Assembly: GCA_963763215.1 (NCBI GenBank) | Contig: CAVXNX010000010.1 | Coordinates: 186,001-250,000 of the forward strand | Length of the DNA stretch: 64,000 bases | From: DASQZK01 sp963763215 | GTDB taxonomy: Bacteria > Bacteroidota > Bacteroidia > Bacteroidales > GCA-2748055 | Direction of reading: 5' to 3' | Shown: positions 16,470-28,051 of the stretch, piece after piece | How positions within the stretch are numbered: the first letter of the stretch is position 1 | Layout of the letters: every line of letters begins with the position of its first letter | The notes under the pieces: generated by a model | What the model was told of the DNA's origin: nothing | The model's database searches: none | Seen by the model: only the letters and a program-made list of their open reading frames with translations | Program-made: the position numbers and the translations under genes

Positions 16470-17018
16470 AATATTCTGCCTTTAATTATTAATCAAAGAA
16501 GATTACCTAATCACTGGCTGGAATGGGCAACTCATTCAAAGAATCTAAACAAATTTAAAAGCGAGAGAATTGAATTAAGTCAATTAATATCCAAAAACAT
16601 GGATATTTTTAAAAGTTTAACAGAATTAAAGTCAATCGATTTAAAATTTATTGAAGGAAAACAAATGTATATGTCAGGATATGCGAACATGTTACAAACT
16701 GTTTTTCGAAATATCGTTTCGAATGCCATTAAATATACTCCTGAGGGGGGATCTATCACCATTAAATCGGAAAAAAAACTCAATAAAGTTCGTCTGATTG
16801 TTTCAGATACCGGTCAAGGCATTAAAACGGAAACCATCAACTCACTCTTTAAATTCGAAACAAACACGTCAACAGCTGGTACGAATGGAGAAGTCGGTTC
16901 AGGATTAGGACTTGTGCTTTGTAAGGATTTGGTATCGAGGATGAATGGTGTTATTGAAATTGAAAGTCAGGTAGGTGTCGGAAGCAAAGTTATGGTTAAT
17001 TTCCCGTTGGTAGAGTAA
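16470..17018 (+). pseudogene. Sensor histidine kinase, C-terminal fragment
   Basis: In one frame: end of a dimerisation helix (LPNHWLEWATHSKNLNKFKSE), then the ATPase core with N box FRNIVSNAIKYTPEGG, G1 box VSDTGQGI and G2 box GSGLGLVLCKDLV. The phosphoacceptor His, any sensor region and a start codon with context are missing; the frame seems to begin around 16470. A gene remnant rather than a functional kinase. Confidence 0.7.
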
Positions 17019-17293
17019 GTCCATTAAAATTAGAGAACACAGGTTGATTAAAATAATCACTTCTACAAATAGTACCCCTTCTTCGATTTTTGCATTCCCA
17101 ATCCGTTTTGGATTGTCAGCATCCATTTTTTACCGGGTATATGTGATCAGGATATCGGTATAATCGGTTAACTTTACACCATGAAATGATTCTTTCCATG
17201 GCTGCTGGCCGAACATACCCTTAAGGATTTCTGTTGTATTCTCTCATCGGTGCTTAATTTACCTCAGGGAAATTTACTATTCACAGATACATT

Positions 17294-18382
17294 ATGAAAG
17301 CGAAAAGATTGACAGAGAATAGACTTGCGCTGATTGCGGTTTCCTTGTTTTTGATTCTTTTTATTGGCTTCGTCGATTACAGGACCGGTTCTGAAATTTC
17401 ATTTTCACTTTTTTACATATTCCCGTTGATTCTCGTCGCCGTTTCGGAGAAATCAAGCAGGATCCAGGTCATTATGATTGCCATTTTTTCGGCCATCGTC
17501 TGGTTTCTGGCCGATTATTCTATCAGAGAACATCCAAATGCCATTATTTCACTCTGGAATGCCTTTGTCCGGTTATCTATATTCCTGGGAATTGGATTGC
17601 TGGTGCATAATTTAAAGGCACAGCAGAGGAGGATCAGACTGATCAATGAAGGATTGCAGGAGCTCAATGCCGAGAAGAATAAATTTATCGGGATCGCGGC
17701 ACACGATATCCGTAACCCGATCTCAACCATCTTTTCATTTTCCGACCTTCTGCTTTCCGAAGAGAAGGTCAGACTGGATGATGATGTGATCCGGAAGCTG
17801 AATTATATCAGGGAACTGAGCAAAAATGCACTGATGCTGCTCAAGGATCTTCTGGATGTTTCGAAGATTGAAACGGGCAATATCTATTATTCGCTGAAAT
17901 TGCACAACTATATTGACTTTTTGACTGTCCGGATTTATATGAATCAACTGCTCGCTGATAAAAAAGACATAAAAATAGCGCTTGAAGCCGATGATCCTGC
18001 CCTTTCATTCAATTTCGATGAAAAATACCTGGCAGAGGTGGTGGATAATCTGTTAACCAATGCCATAAAATTTTCGAACCCGGGCAGCCGGGTCATCGTC
18101 AAGGTAACCGACTTGCCAAATGGAAATATCAGGACTGAAGTCATCGATGAGGGCATTGGAATTCCTGCGGATGAGCAGCATAAATTATTTCAATACTTTC
18201 AGAAGACAAGTACGGAACCTACAGGTGGCGAGGGAAGTACGGGTTTAGGGTTAGCTATTGCCAAGAAGATTGTTTCCATTCACGAGGGTTGGATCGGCGT
18301 GAAGAGTGAACCTGGGAAGGGATCTGAATTTTATTTCGAACTGCCCCGTCAGGTAAAAAAAGAATATACGCAAATGCAGTGA
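17294..18382 (+). CDS. Membrane-bound sensor histidine kinase
   Basis: A 362-residue kinase. Four hydrophobic segments in residues 11-105 form a membrane sensor without a large periplasmic loop. A short coiled coil leads to the HisKA domain with the phospho-acceptor His137 in KFIGIAAHDIRNPIS. The HATPase domain follows with NLLTNAIKFSN, VIDEGIGIP and GSTGLGLAIAKKIV. No response regulator gene is adjacent, so the partner is elsewhere. The frame is intact. Confidence 0.92.
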   Translation: MKAKRLTENRLALIAVSLFLILFIGFVDYRTGSEISFSLFYIFPLILVAVSEKSSRIQVIMIAIFSAIVWFLADYSIREHPNAIISLWNAFVRLSIFLGIGLLVHNLKAQQRRIRLINEGLQELNAEKNKFIGIAAHDIRNPISTIFSFSDLLLSEEKVRLDDDVIRKLNYIRELSKNALMLLKDLLDVSKIETGNIYYSLKLHNYIDFLTVRIYMNQLLADKKDIKIALEADDPALSFNFDEKYLAEVVDNLLTNAIKFSNPGSRVIVKVTDLPNGNIRTEVIDEGIGIPADEQHKLFQYFQKTSTEPTGGEGSTGLGLAIAKKIVSIHEGWIGVKSEPGKGSEFYFELPRQVKKEYTQMQ

Positions 18383-18455
18383 TCATTCATTCTTTTTGTC
18401 CTGTTTATCCGACAACGATGGCGGTCTGTTCCTTTTTCCGGTCAATTCAAATTTG

Positions 18456-19370
18456 ATGAAAATGAAAAAGACATTTCTTTTTTTACTTATGGTCGTATTC
18501 CTTGTATCCTGCGTGCGATCATCGACAGACAAAAGTTACAAAGTCGAGGTTACCGCCGCCGATTTTGCATTCCTGGCGCCCGATACGATCCCTTCCGGAT
18601 GGATCACCTTTGAGCTGAACAATACGAAAGCCATCCATGTGCATGAAATCAGTATTTCAAAACTTCCCGCCGGTATCGGATACCCGGAATACATGGAAAA
18701 ATTCGTGGGCTCCTGGGAAAAAATATTGAAAGAATTGCAAGATGGTGAAATTGAAAGGTCCGGTATTTCTGAGCGTGAAGAGGAATTGCTGCCTCCATGG
18801 GCTGACCGGGTTAAGTACATCTGCTCAAGGGGGCTCGTATCTCCCGGGAGGACAGCTTCGAAAACCGTTTTTCTGGAACCGGGGCAATACGCCCTGGAAT
18901 GTTGGGTGAAAACCGAGGACGGTGCGATCCACATCAGCAAGGGAATGACTTCACCGCTGACGGTAACGGACGGAAAAGCAGGGAGTTTGGAGCCGCGACC
19001 CACTGAAAAAATATCGGTTTTGGAGGATCGTATCGAAACAGACTGGAAACCGGGCGTTGGGAAACATACATTTGCACTCTACCTCGAAAAAGATTCAGCC
19101 GGGTACCCTATTCACAACAGTATTCATCTGATCAGGCTGGATCCGGAAACGGATTTGGCCGGAGTTAATAAATGGCTCAACTGGTACCATGTGGGTGGCT
19201 TGCGCAGTCCGGCACCAGCGGTGTTTTTAGGCGGACTGAGCATTTACACCGCAAAGGTGGGGGATCACCCCGGATATTTTACGGTTGATATTAAGGAACC
19301 CGGCCAGTACGCCTGGATCGTTCAGGTGCCGGAAGGGAGGAGTTTATGGAAGAAATTTACCCTCCAGTAA
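18456..19370 (+). CDS. Lipoprotein with cupredoxin-like/beta-sandwich domain, function unknown
   Basis: The start is taken at ATG18456 (MKMKKTFLFLLMVVFLVSC) with lipobox Cys19; an earlier in-frame ATG at 18396 would precede it with non-signal sequence. The mature part has two similar beta-rich halves. The first contains VTAADFAFLAPDTIPSGWITFELNNTKAIHVHEISI, typical of cupredoxin-like plastocyanin folds with surface His. The second ends HPGYFTVDIKEPGQYAWIVQVPEG. A copper or ligand role is possible but unproven. Confidence 0.7.
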   Translation: MKMKKTFLFLLMVVFLVSCVRSSTDKSYKVEVTAADFAFLAPDTIPSGWITFELNNTKAIHVHEISISKLPAGIGYPEYMEKFVGSWEKILKELQDGEIERSGISEREEELLPPWADRVKYICSRGLVSPGRTASKTVFLEPGQYALECWVKTEDGAIHISKGMTSPLTVTDGKAGSLEPRPTEKISVLEDRIETDWKPGVGKHTFALYLEKDSAGYPIHNSIHLIRLDPETDLAGVNKWLNWYHVGGLRSPAPAVFLGGLSIYTAKVGDHPGYFTVDIKEPGQYAWIVQVPEGRSLWKKFTLQ

Positions 19371-19572
19371 TATCCCAATGTCCTTTTGCACCCGGATTCT
19401 CATTCATCCGGTCAAAATTCGATTTAACGTAACCCATTTACCACATCGGCCGATGTCGCTGCCTTTGGAAATTCTTGGTCCATTTCTTCCGACCGAAATA
19501 AGTTCCCGATCAACCTAGTGCTTTTCACTCGCATGGGGCCCGGAACGTTCCGACCTGCTCCCCCTGCTCATT

Positions 19573-22500
19573 TTACATGTCCGGATGATCGGCCATCTGT
19601 TTCGCCCAAAGATTGTTCCTGTAGGTCTCAAGGGCCTTTTTCAGGAAGGCTGAGGCTTCATCCTTTTTCCCGAGGCCCATGTTCCGAGGGCCTGGAGATA
19701 ATAGGCTTCGGAAATGGTGCTGCTGTTGGCCCGGGAAGCTTCCACACCAAGACCTCTGCCGGAGGAACCTTTTTCAAAAAGTTCCTCTCCCTTGCGGATC
19801 AGCTGGCTGTACAATTCGTTTGGCTTTTTCCGGCTGGCCGAGGGCTTCCCATGATCTTGCCTGGTAATAGATCAGGTCATCCCGGTCCCGGGCATTCCTG
19901 GCGTTGACACTCTTTTCATAATATTCGCGGGCCTGTTTCCTGTGGTTCATTTTTTCGCCAACCTTTCCCAGGTCATAATAGATCATGGCATTCCGGTCAT
20001 CGTTCAGGGGTTTGCCGACCTCCAGGTTTTCCGGATAAAGCATGGCGGCATTCAGTTCTGCGGCAGCATCGGCATATTTTTTCTCATCCATCAGTTTCAG
20101 AGCTTTCAGCGTATGGGCATCGACATAGTGATAATAAATTTCACGCCCTCCTTCCCAGGTCCTGAAATGGTGCGTTTTCAGAAGGCCAATGGCCTTGTCG
20201 TACTCACCATTGAGGTTATAAAGCTTTACGAGATCCTTTGGGGCATCGATATCCCGTGACCACTACGGAAAGATGATTTTCCAGGATGTGAAGGCAATCC
20301 CTGAAATCCTCGTCCGACTGATCATAATAATCGGCGAGTTCAGCATACCAGGAAGGATAACCACCTCGACTGGCTGATGGCTTTTTTCAGGTCACTGATG
20401 GCCTGACCGGTGTTATGGTTATGGTGAAATTCCCCGAAAGCGAGGTTTCTCCATACCATCGGGAATTGGTCCTGAATGCTTCCGGCCTTTTTCCATGCGT
20501 CCATGGCCTCATCCGGACGCCGGTCGTAAAGCAGGTCACCCAAAAGGTAACAGGCATTTGCATTTCCCGGGTCGGTGGCGACGGCATATTTCAGGACCTT
20601 CATGGTCTCCATCCTGTAGGGGAAACAATAGTCGAGGGGCAATGTCGCCGCATTTTTCAGCATCGCGGCTGCCTTGCGGGCTTCGCCTGCCTGATCATAA
20701 AACCAGGAGAGGTAATAGGAAACGAGCGGATTTTGCGGATTTTCCAACTCCGACAGGATTTTTATGCCCTCACCGGTCATTCCGGCATTCAGGTAATTGA
20801 CCGCCACCTCGAGATAATCGTTATCGATATCCTGCATGTTTTTTTGCCAGTCTTTCAGGGTACCCTGTCCTTCAAGAAGACTCTTTTCGAAGAGGGCGGC
20901 AAAGTTAAGGGGATCGAATTTGATGAACCGGTTGACCAGGTCCAGGGCTTCATCCTTTTTCCCCAGTTTCCGCAGCAAGGCGGTATAAAGCACATTGATG
21001 CGCGCATCCCGGGTATTTGTTGAATAGGCATTTTCAATGAATTCAAGGGCTTTCCGGTAATCCCCTTTCGCGCTTTCCATGAGGGCCAGCTGGTAGAAGC
21101 CGGGAGAATACCAGGCATAATACCATGTCGACTGGTAAAAGTCACGGTACGCGTCTTCATCATTTCCCAAACCCTGTTCGGCGAGAGCACGGTAATAATA
21201 CAACTCCCCGTCCCTGGGTTGAATGTACATGACTTTCAATTTATCGGCGGCCTTTTGGAGGTAGGAAGCGGCTTCTTCAAACCGCCACTGGTGTACGCGG
21301 CGGATACCCATCGCGGTATTGACCCGGTAGTCATCGGGTGATTTTCGCAAGGCTTCGAGGTAGTAATCGTCGGCATTGACGCCGGGCCTGGAAAATTGTT
21401 CAACATATCTGCCGGTCAGGTAGAGATCTTCCACAGACCCGATGTCTTTGGGTGATTTCGGGGGAGCCTGGACTTCAGGCATCGGGGGATGCTGGGGTTT
21501 ATAGGGCACATAGGAGATGAGTTCATTTCCGTCTTTGTCGAGCAGGGCGACGAAAAGCTTGTATTCATCGAGGTCTTCGCTGCTCCTGAAGGTAGAGGTG
21601 AAGGGGTGGGCCGGATCGATATCGATGGTTTGTGTGGCCAGGACCCGGTCGTCGTATTTCAATACGGCCCGGGCACCTTCAAACCGGGTTGTGGTGTTGA
21701 ATCCGTAGAAAACGGATTCGTGGATCTTTCATCTGAAGGGTCACCGAAGCGTCGGTATTGGCGTTTTTCACAATTTCCAGGTCTCTCAGCGGGTACCAGT
21801 AATTTTTTGCCGTTTTCACCGCGTTGGGAACAAACCAGCTGTAATCGGGCTGGTTGTTTGAATAGGTCCCGGTCATCAGCTCAACGTAGGCCTTTCCGTC
21901 ATCGGTGAGCTTCCGCCTGGCATTTTGTCCCTGGAGGCCGGGTCCGAACTGCCACAGTTTGGAGGTTCGATTGACGTATTTATCGCCCACGTGAACCGTA
22001 CCTGCATGCTGGGCATAGTCGTAACCACCGATAAAGCCCTCCTTACCCTGCCAGAAGAAAAAGGAAACCGGATCGGGATGGTTTTTCCACCAGGTGAGGT
22101 CGACGCCGGCAGTGTAATCGATGCCATTGTAGACCTCGTGGGAAACCGGCCATTCGGTAAAGCTCGTATTGCTGTGGAAGACGCCGATTTCCTGGCTTGG
22201 CGGCCAGAACGTCCGGAAGTCCTTATTTGCCGTAACGGCGACATTTGCCCAGAAAAGGAAATTTTCCGTGGTGACATTGGTATTGGTCAGATGGTATTCG
22301 GCCTGGATATAAGAACGCCCCGGGAAAAGGGTTATGCCGATGATCCCTCTCAATCTCCGGGTTCGTTCCGTCTCCCCCACCCAAACCGTTGCACTGCCGT
22401 CATCATTATGAACGATGGCGTAGTCGGCGGGCATCAGCGTAGTGGTCCGGTGATGATTCGGAAAACACCATTCCACCCCTCCGGATATCCAGGCACCGAG

Positions 22501-22869
22501 TGTTCCGATCAGGTCGGGCTTGATCACGCTGTTGCGGTGGAAAAGCTCGTGTCCGTTGGTTTTATCGATGGCCGAGAAGATCTTTCCGCCGAAGGCGGGC
22601 AAAATGGTTACCTTGAGGTATTCGTTCTCGAGATAGACCATGTTATAGGTTACCGGTGTCAGGGTATCACTCAGGCTGGTCTGGGCCGGATAGGGATACA
22701 TGTGCCCGGCGGCACCCTGCACGCCGCGCCCTGTATAAAAGACCGGACTTTCAACATCGGGACCTTTCTGGTAGGTGGGTATCACTTCTTTTCCCTCATA
22801 GACTTTAACCTGTGAAAAGGCCATCAGACAAATGAAGAAAAGGGCTGAGGAAAGTATGGCTTTTTTCAT
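19573..22869 (-). CDS. DUF5107 and TPR-repeat secreted protein (frameshifted)
   Basis: Signal peptide (MKKAILSSALFFICLMAFSQ), then a DUF5107 aldose-epimerase-like beta domain of about 300 residues (YLKVTILPAFGGKIFSAIDKTNGHELFHRN, GGVEWCFPNHHR). A long TPR array follows (EFIENAYSTNTRDARINVLYTALLRKLGKKDEALDL and others). The total of about 1090 residues matches DUF5107-TPR proteins of Bacteroidota. Frame changes near 21720, 20345, 20255 and 19785 leave no gap in the homology, so one intact gene with indel errors is likely. These proteins are thought to bind or act on carbohydrates; the activity is not known to me. Confidence 0.85.
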
Positions 22870-23298
22870 GCGATGTTAAATTTAATGGACGTTTGACTCG
22901 TCACATCCTGACCTGATCATCCCGGAAAAAAGAGGAAGGGTTGAATGGAAAACGGTTATAAATATAAGTGGAAATTACCTAAAAACGATGCTAATGATTC
23001 ATCATCCGGATCCAGGGGAATATTTACTTTTCCGAAGGAAAAAGGTGCTTAAAAAATAACGTCTGAAGGCCTGTTCCCGTGAAAAAATATATTGCTTATT
23101 TAACTGTTTATCAGGCAATTTAAAACGCATTATACCCGTTTATTGAACATACCGGATGATGATTTATTTTTGAGAACCACTATTTTTTATGAAAGGATTT
23201 CAGTAATTTACTTCAAAAAGAAGAGAACCAGCCGGAAAAGATTCTTTTTTGGGAACGTCATGATCCTGAAAAGGGAATAGTCCAATTTTTAAACCATA
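22870..23298. other. Intergenic region, divergent promoters expected
   Basis: Between a minus-strand and a plus-strand gene. TATTTTTG at 23165-23172 fits a -7 box for the plus strand but lies 127 bases before the next start. No gene or repeat seen. Confidence 0.4.
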
Positions 23299-23940
23299 AT
23301 GACAATGAAACTTAAACGCACCTTTCTATTCCTGGCATTGAATATGCCACTGCTCTTGTTCGGCCAGCAAAACCCCGGGGAACATAAGGTTACCGGCGTT
23401 GTAACCCGCGGAGGGAACCAGCCGGTTCAGGGGGTATCTATTTATGTTGACGGACAAAAAACGTCAACCGTAACCGACAGTCTGGGTGCTTTCACCGTAT
23501 ATGTCAAGGACGATGCTAAAAAAATACAGGTTAATTCAGACTCCCTGGGCTATGGTAAGGTAAAAATCAAAGGAGACGATCGGGTCCTGATAAATTAAAA
23601 GGAGGAACCGCAGAAGCACAGGAAAAATCGGCGGCGAAAAAGGGAGCAACTCAGGCTGCGGTATTCATCCTATCCAAACATCTTTGCTCTGATCCAGGGG
23701 GAACTTCCCGGCGTCAAGGTTAATGGAAGCGAGATAACGGTAAGCGGGATCAGTACGTTCGCAGGAAGCACAGCCCCGCTTTTCGTGGTTGACGGCGTTT
23801 CAACCGAACAGGTCGCCAACCTGGCTCCTTCCGAGGTGAAATCCATTCGTTTACTGAAAGGTCCTGAAACCGCAATATACGGCGTCAGAGGTGGTAACGG
23901 GGTCATCATCATCGATACCTACCGGGGGGGCGACCGGTAA
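23299..23940 (+). CDS. Carboxypeptidase-regulatory-like plus TonB-receptor plug protein, no barrel
   Basis: Signal peptide (LKRTFLFLALNMPLLLFGQQ), a CarboxypepD_reg-like repeat (HKVTGVVTRGGNQPVQGVSIYVDG), then a TonB-dependent receptor plug in another frame: IQGELPGVKVNGSEITVSG, PLFVVDGVSTEQVANLAPSEVKSIRLLKGPETAIYGVRGGNGVIIIDT. It stops directly after the plug at 23940. Two frame changes (about 23600 and 23670) are needed. The outer-membrane barrel is absent; the next DNA encodes SanA. It may be a stand-alone plug protein of a type seen in Bacteroidota, or a truncated receptor. Confidence 0.7.
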
Positions 23941-24105
23941 CCTTCCCTTCCGATGGCAGGATGATCATTTTTTTCGGTTATCTTGCGGAAGAAAAACGGG
24001 GGATGCTGACCGGGTAAATGGACCCTCCGGAACATCACGAAAAACCGGTCAGAATTCAGAATCGGAATGTCGGGCGAATGCAGGAAAGTATTCAAAGGAT
24101 ATGGT

Positions 24106-24768
24106 ATGGCAGGAATTGGAACGATACGGGGATTCAGAAAGTTTGTGGTCCTCAGCGTTTTGCTGATCGGCCTTCTTTCCCTGGTCAGCATGTTCATTGC
24201 CGATCTGGCCGTGGAATCATCGGCCCGGGGGAATACCTTCGATTCCGTCGTTGAGATTCCGCACAACAGGGTCGGATTATTGCTCGGGACCAGTAAAAAA
24301 CTCACCAATGGCCAGATGAACCTGTATTACAAATACCGGATCGAAGCGGCCGTGAGGTTATTCAATTCGGGGAAGATCGATTACATCCTGGTCAGCGGGG
24401 ATAACCGGACCCGGAGATACAATGAACCTCAGACGATAAAAAAGGATCTCCTGGATGCCGGCATCCCACCGGGCCGGATTTACCAGGATTATGCCGGGTT
24501 CAGGACACTGGACTCGGTCATTCGCTGCAGGGAGATCTTCGGTCAGCAAAACTTCACCGTGATCTCACAACCCTTTCAAAATGCGAGGGCTTTGTACATT
24601 GCCCGGTGGAAAAGCATCAGGGCCGTCGGCTACAATGCCCGGGACGTCAGTTTCCGTTATGGCTTCAGGACCCGGACGAGGGAAAAATTTGCCCGGGTGA
24701 AAATGTTTCTGGACCTTGTCGTTCATAAAAAACCGAAATTCCTGGGTGAGCAGATTGAAATAAAGTAA
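24106..24768 (+). CDS. sanA: SanA/YdcF-like DUF218 membrane protein
   Basis: One N-terminal membrane helix (FVVLSVLLIGLLSLVSMFIADLAV) and a periplasmic DUF218 domain: VGLLLGTSKKLTNGQMNLYYKYRIEAAVRLFNSGKIDYILVSGDN, then GIPPGRIYQDYAGFRTLDSVIR and FTVISQPFQNARALYIA. This is the SanA (vancomycin sensitivity) branch, linked to envelope barrier function. ATG24106 is chosen over 24067 because the signal anchor follows normally. Confidence 0.9.
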   Translation: MAGIGTIRGFRKFVVLSVLLIGLLSLVSMFIADLAVESSARGNTFDSVVEIPHNRVGLLLGTSKKLTNGQMNLYYKYRIEAAVRLFNSGKIDYILVSGDNRTRRYNEPQTIKKDLLDAGIPPGRIYQDYAGFRTLDSVIRCREIFGQQNFTVISQPFQNARALYIARWKSIRAVGYNARDVSFRYGFRTRTREKFARVKMFLDLVVHKKPKFLGEQIEIK

Positions 24769-24782
24769 AGAATTCACCTTTG

Positions 24783-24842
24783 CTCTCCGCCTACGACGGA
24801 TCGGTTGTCGGCCATCGCACCCTGCTGGTCAAGACAAATCGT
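24783..24842. repeat. Dispersed intergenic repeat, copy 2
   Basis: About 75 percent identical, without gaps, to 14994-15053. It lies just before the leader of the secreted AGE-like gene. Confidence 0.5.
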
Positions 24843-24902
24843 GTTTACTTCATTTTTATTTTTTACCGGAAACTTTTATTTGTACATTTAATTAAAAAAG
24901 AC

Positions 24903-26277
24903 ATGGTCGGTACCAGGAATGTACTCCTTGTGTTATTGCTCCTGTCTCCCCTTTCGGCCTTTCAACCGCCAAAGCAGGCCAAAGGCCGGACTGATCCACC
25001 GGCTCCCGATCTGCGCACGAGCCTGTTCAGAGACATTGTGAATGTCTGGTATCCGCGTTGCCTCGATACCGTATACGGAGGTTACATCCCCGATTTCGAA
25101 TACGACTGGAGCGTTTCGCCCGGGTCCCCAGGACAAGTTCCTTGTTCAGCAGGCCCGGCATCTCTGGACCCTTTCCTTCCTGTATGAGAACTATCCCGAT
25201 AGCGTGCACTTCCTGGATTATGCCTCACAGGGTTTCCGGTTTATCAAAGATCACTTTCGCGATACCACTTGGCGGGGGATTCTTCTATGAATGTCACCGG
25301 GATGGCACTCCCCGGCTGGAAAGTATATACCTACAAAAGAGTGTACGGCGAAGCTTTTGCGATCAAGGGCCTGGCGCTATACTACAAGGTCAGCGGGGAC
25401 AGGGAGGCGCTCGATCTGGCCGTTTCCGCTTTTAGGTGGATGGACGATCATGCCCGCGACACGGTTTATGGGGGGTATTACGAAATTCTGCAACGTGACG
25501 GCACTCCTGCCAGGCCAGGGCAGACCGGGGAAGCAGATCCCGGTGACCTTGCCCTGACCGGTCTGAAGGAGTTCAACAGTTCCCTTCACATTCTTGAAGC
25601 ACTCACCGAACTTTACAGCGTATGGCCCGACGAAAGACTCCGGTCGCGCCTGAGCGAAATGTACGTTCTCTTCCGCGATACCTTCATAGATCCACATGGA
25701 TACCTGAAACTGTATTTTTATCCCGACTGGACGCGTGTTCCGCCAGACATCATGGATTCTCTTTCCGGGGGAAATTACTGGTACACCCAGCATATCACCT
25801 ATGGCCATGATGTCGAGACGGCCTACCTGCTTCGTGAGGCCGGCAAAACCCTGGTGATAAAGAAGGATGAAAAGGCCGACGGGCTGGAAAAGAAACTCGT
25901 CGATCATGCCCTGGCTAACGGCTGGGATCAGGGCGACGGTGGTTTCTATTATGTCGGGTATGAGGAAGGCGGAAAGACCCGGATCCACGTTCCTTACAAA
26001 GCCTGGTGGGTCGAAGCGGAAGGACTCAATGCGTTGATGCTGATGAACCGGCTCTACCCCGACGATCCGGCCCGATATAGCGATAAATTCCTGGACGCTC
26101 TGGCAGTATACCGACTCTTTCCTCATCGATAAGAAATATGGCGGTTGGTATAATTGGGGCCTCGACAATCATCCCGGGACCAGAACAGAAAAAAAGAGCC
26201 ACAACTGGAAAGCGACCTACCATAATGTGCGGAGCATGGTGAATTGCCAGAAGATGATCGACGGTGAGGAGATCTAA
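24903..26277 (+). CDS. Secreted N-acylglucosamine 2-epimerase (AGE) family protein (frameshifted)
   Basis: Signal peptide (MVGTRNVLLVLLLLSPLSAFQ), then an (alpha/alpha)6-barrel of the AGE / cellobiose 2-epimerase type: TVYGGYIPDFEYDW, KFLVQQARHLWTLSFLYENYP, YKRVYGEAFAIKGLALYYKVSGD, YTQHITYGHDVETAYLLREAG, KAWWVEAEGLNALMLMN, KYGGWYNWGLDNH. Conserved His and Glu positions of the active site are present. Frame changes occur near 25125, 25270 and 26105. The probable activity is 2-epimerisation of a free sugar or a disaccharide. A secreted form is less usual than the cytoplasmic enzymes. Confidence 0.82.
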
Positions 26278-26394
26278 TTCGGCATCCCGGGATTACGGTG
26301 CTGACGGAAAAACAGAACGGATGGATAACGAAGGCAACGGAAAGGCTGACACGACTTGTATTTTGGATCCGACAACAGACCAATAACCCAGAAT

Positions 26395-27307
26395 ATGAAA
26401 ACAACATTGCTTTTTCTCACACTGTTTCTTTTGTCCTGCCCTTTCGTCCCTGGTCAGGACTTTGCACCGGTCGGTGCCAAATGGTACTACGGTGAAGCCT
26501 TCGCCTTTTCAGGGGATATCAACTACATCCTTTTCACATCGGCCAGGGACACGGTTATCCTCAATGAGACATGCCGAAAAATAACGAAGAGGCATCAACT
26601 GGGGTGCTATCTCCGGCCGGAGAACGAATATGTTTTTAGCCGTAACGACACCGTCTTCTTCTATGAGCCTTCTTTCGGTCATTTCGGGGTACTCTATGAT
26701 TTTAACGCCACTGCCGGTGATTCCTGGACGATCTATATGGACGGAGAAAACCAGCAATTGGACTCCGTCGTCGTTCTTGTCGATTCTGTCTCCGTCAGAC
26801 GGATAAACCAGATCGGATCTGAAAACACTTCACGTGACCTACACCAAAACAGGAGATGACATGGACAAAGCATATTCGTCGGTCATTCTTGAAAAGATCG
26901 GTGATCTGAATTACATGTTCAACTGGTATCCATGGTCGGCGATCGTCTGCGATGACAATTATTCTCTGGGATTAAGATGCTACCAGGATCCTGATTTCGG
27001 TCCGTACTCGACCGGAATCGCGGATTCATGCAACGAAACAAAGATCCTGGACAAGGTTTCACAATACTCCACGCCGCCGGCCTACCGCGTCTATCCGAAC
27101 CCGACGTGGGGAACGGTTCAACTCACCGTCAGCGATCCGGGTAAAACCATGGTTAAGGTCACAGACATCGTGGGAAGGACTCTCCTGACCAGGGAATTTG
27201 AAAACGCGGTTCAGATCGACCTGGGGCCTTACCCGAATGGGATGTATTTCTTTACCATCTTTCAGAATCAACACATGCAGGGTGTCGAAAGGATCCTGAA
27301 AAAGTAG
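26395..27307 (+). CDS. Secreted protein with T9SS type A sorting domain (frameshifted)
   Basis: Signal peptide at ATG26395 (MKTTLLFLTLFLLSCPFVPGQ), an unassigned beta-rich body (FAPVGAKWYYGEAFAFSGDI), and a C-terminal T9SS sorting domain: YRVYPNPTWGTVQLTVSD, VKVTDIVGRTLLTREF, GMYFFTIFQN. One frame change lies near 26820. It is exported by the type IX machinery and anchored or released at the cell surface. Function of the body unknown. Confidence 0.8.
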
Positions 27308-27453
27308 TTTCAGGGCAATCCGGCAGCTCTCTTTTCGTAAAAATCGTTACATTTGGTTTTCCCAACGGACCCTGTGCATAAATCCGGTTGTCCCGAAGAG
27401 GCGTGAATTGCCGGATGAAGGCGATCCCATTCTGTCACCCAAATCGAAACCTC

Positions 27454-27900
27454 ATGGATTCAAAATGTGAAAAAGCCCTGCAAACCTTCAGGTCGGGGTA
27501 TAATTGCGCCCAGTCGGTCCTGAGCGCCTTCGTGGAAGATGACGCAGCGGATGGCTGGACGGCCATGCAAATGTCGATGGGTTTCGGTGCCGGGATGGGC
27601 AGGTTGCAGAAGACCTGCGGGGCCGTCACCGGGGCGTTCATGGTCCTCGGACTGTATGCAGCGAAAAAGGAGGCGGAGAAGGCTGCGCAGAAAATTCTCG
27701 TTACCGATATGATCAGGGAATTTCACCGCCGGTTTGAAAACCAGTTTCAAACGACCGACTGCGCGGGGCTGCTGAAATGCGACCTGAATACGGAAGAGGG
27801 CCAGGACCATGCCCGGGAGCACAGGCTTTTTGAAACGGTTTGTGAAAATTGCGTCACCGGTTCGGTGATGATCGTGGAGGAAATGACCGAATGCCCATGA
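27454..27900 (+). CDS. C_GCAxxG_C_C family protein
   Basis: About 148 residues, cytoplasmic. It carries the family's cysteine pattern: RSGYNCAQSVLSAF, GFGAGMGRLQKTCGAVTGAFMVLGL, DCAGLLKCDLNT and CENCV near the C-terminus. The conserved cysteines suggest metal or redox-cofactor binding; members often sit near redox genes, but the role is not established. ATG27454 fits the family N-terminus; an upstream in-frame ATG at 27388 adds atypical sequence. Confidence 0.88.
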   Translation: MDSKCEKALQTFRSGYNCAQSVLSAFVEDDAADGWTAMQMSMGFGAGMGRLQKTCGAVTGAFMVLGLYAAKKEAEKAAQKILVTDMIREFHRRFENQFQTTDCAGLLKCDLNTEEGQDHAREHRLFETVCENCVTGSVMIVEEMTECP

Positions 27901-28051
27901 AGGGACGGGCGGGGGCGATGATATGAAATTTCCAGGGTCGGCGCACGCGGTACGAAGACGGCATCCGCCTTCAATCATCATTTTCCTTTGACAAAACGAT
28001 AAATGGGAGTAAATTTGGTTTTTTTTATAGTGAATGTAAGATGATTATCCT

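Noticed and set aside
21925..22815. A 296-residue plus-strand reading frame
   Set aside because: It is the complement of the DUF5107 domain, which has signal peptide and family motifs on the minus strand.
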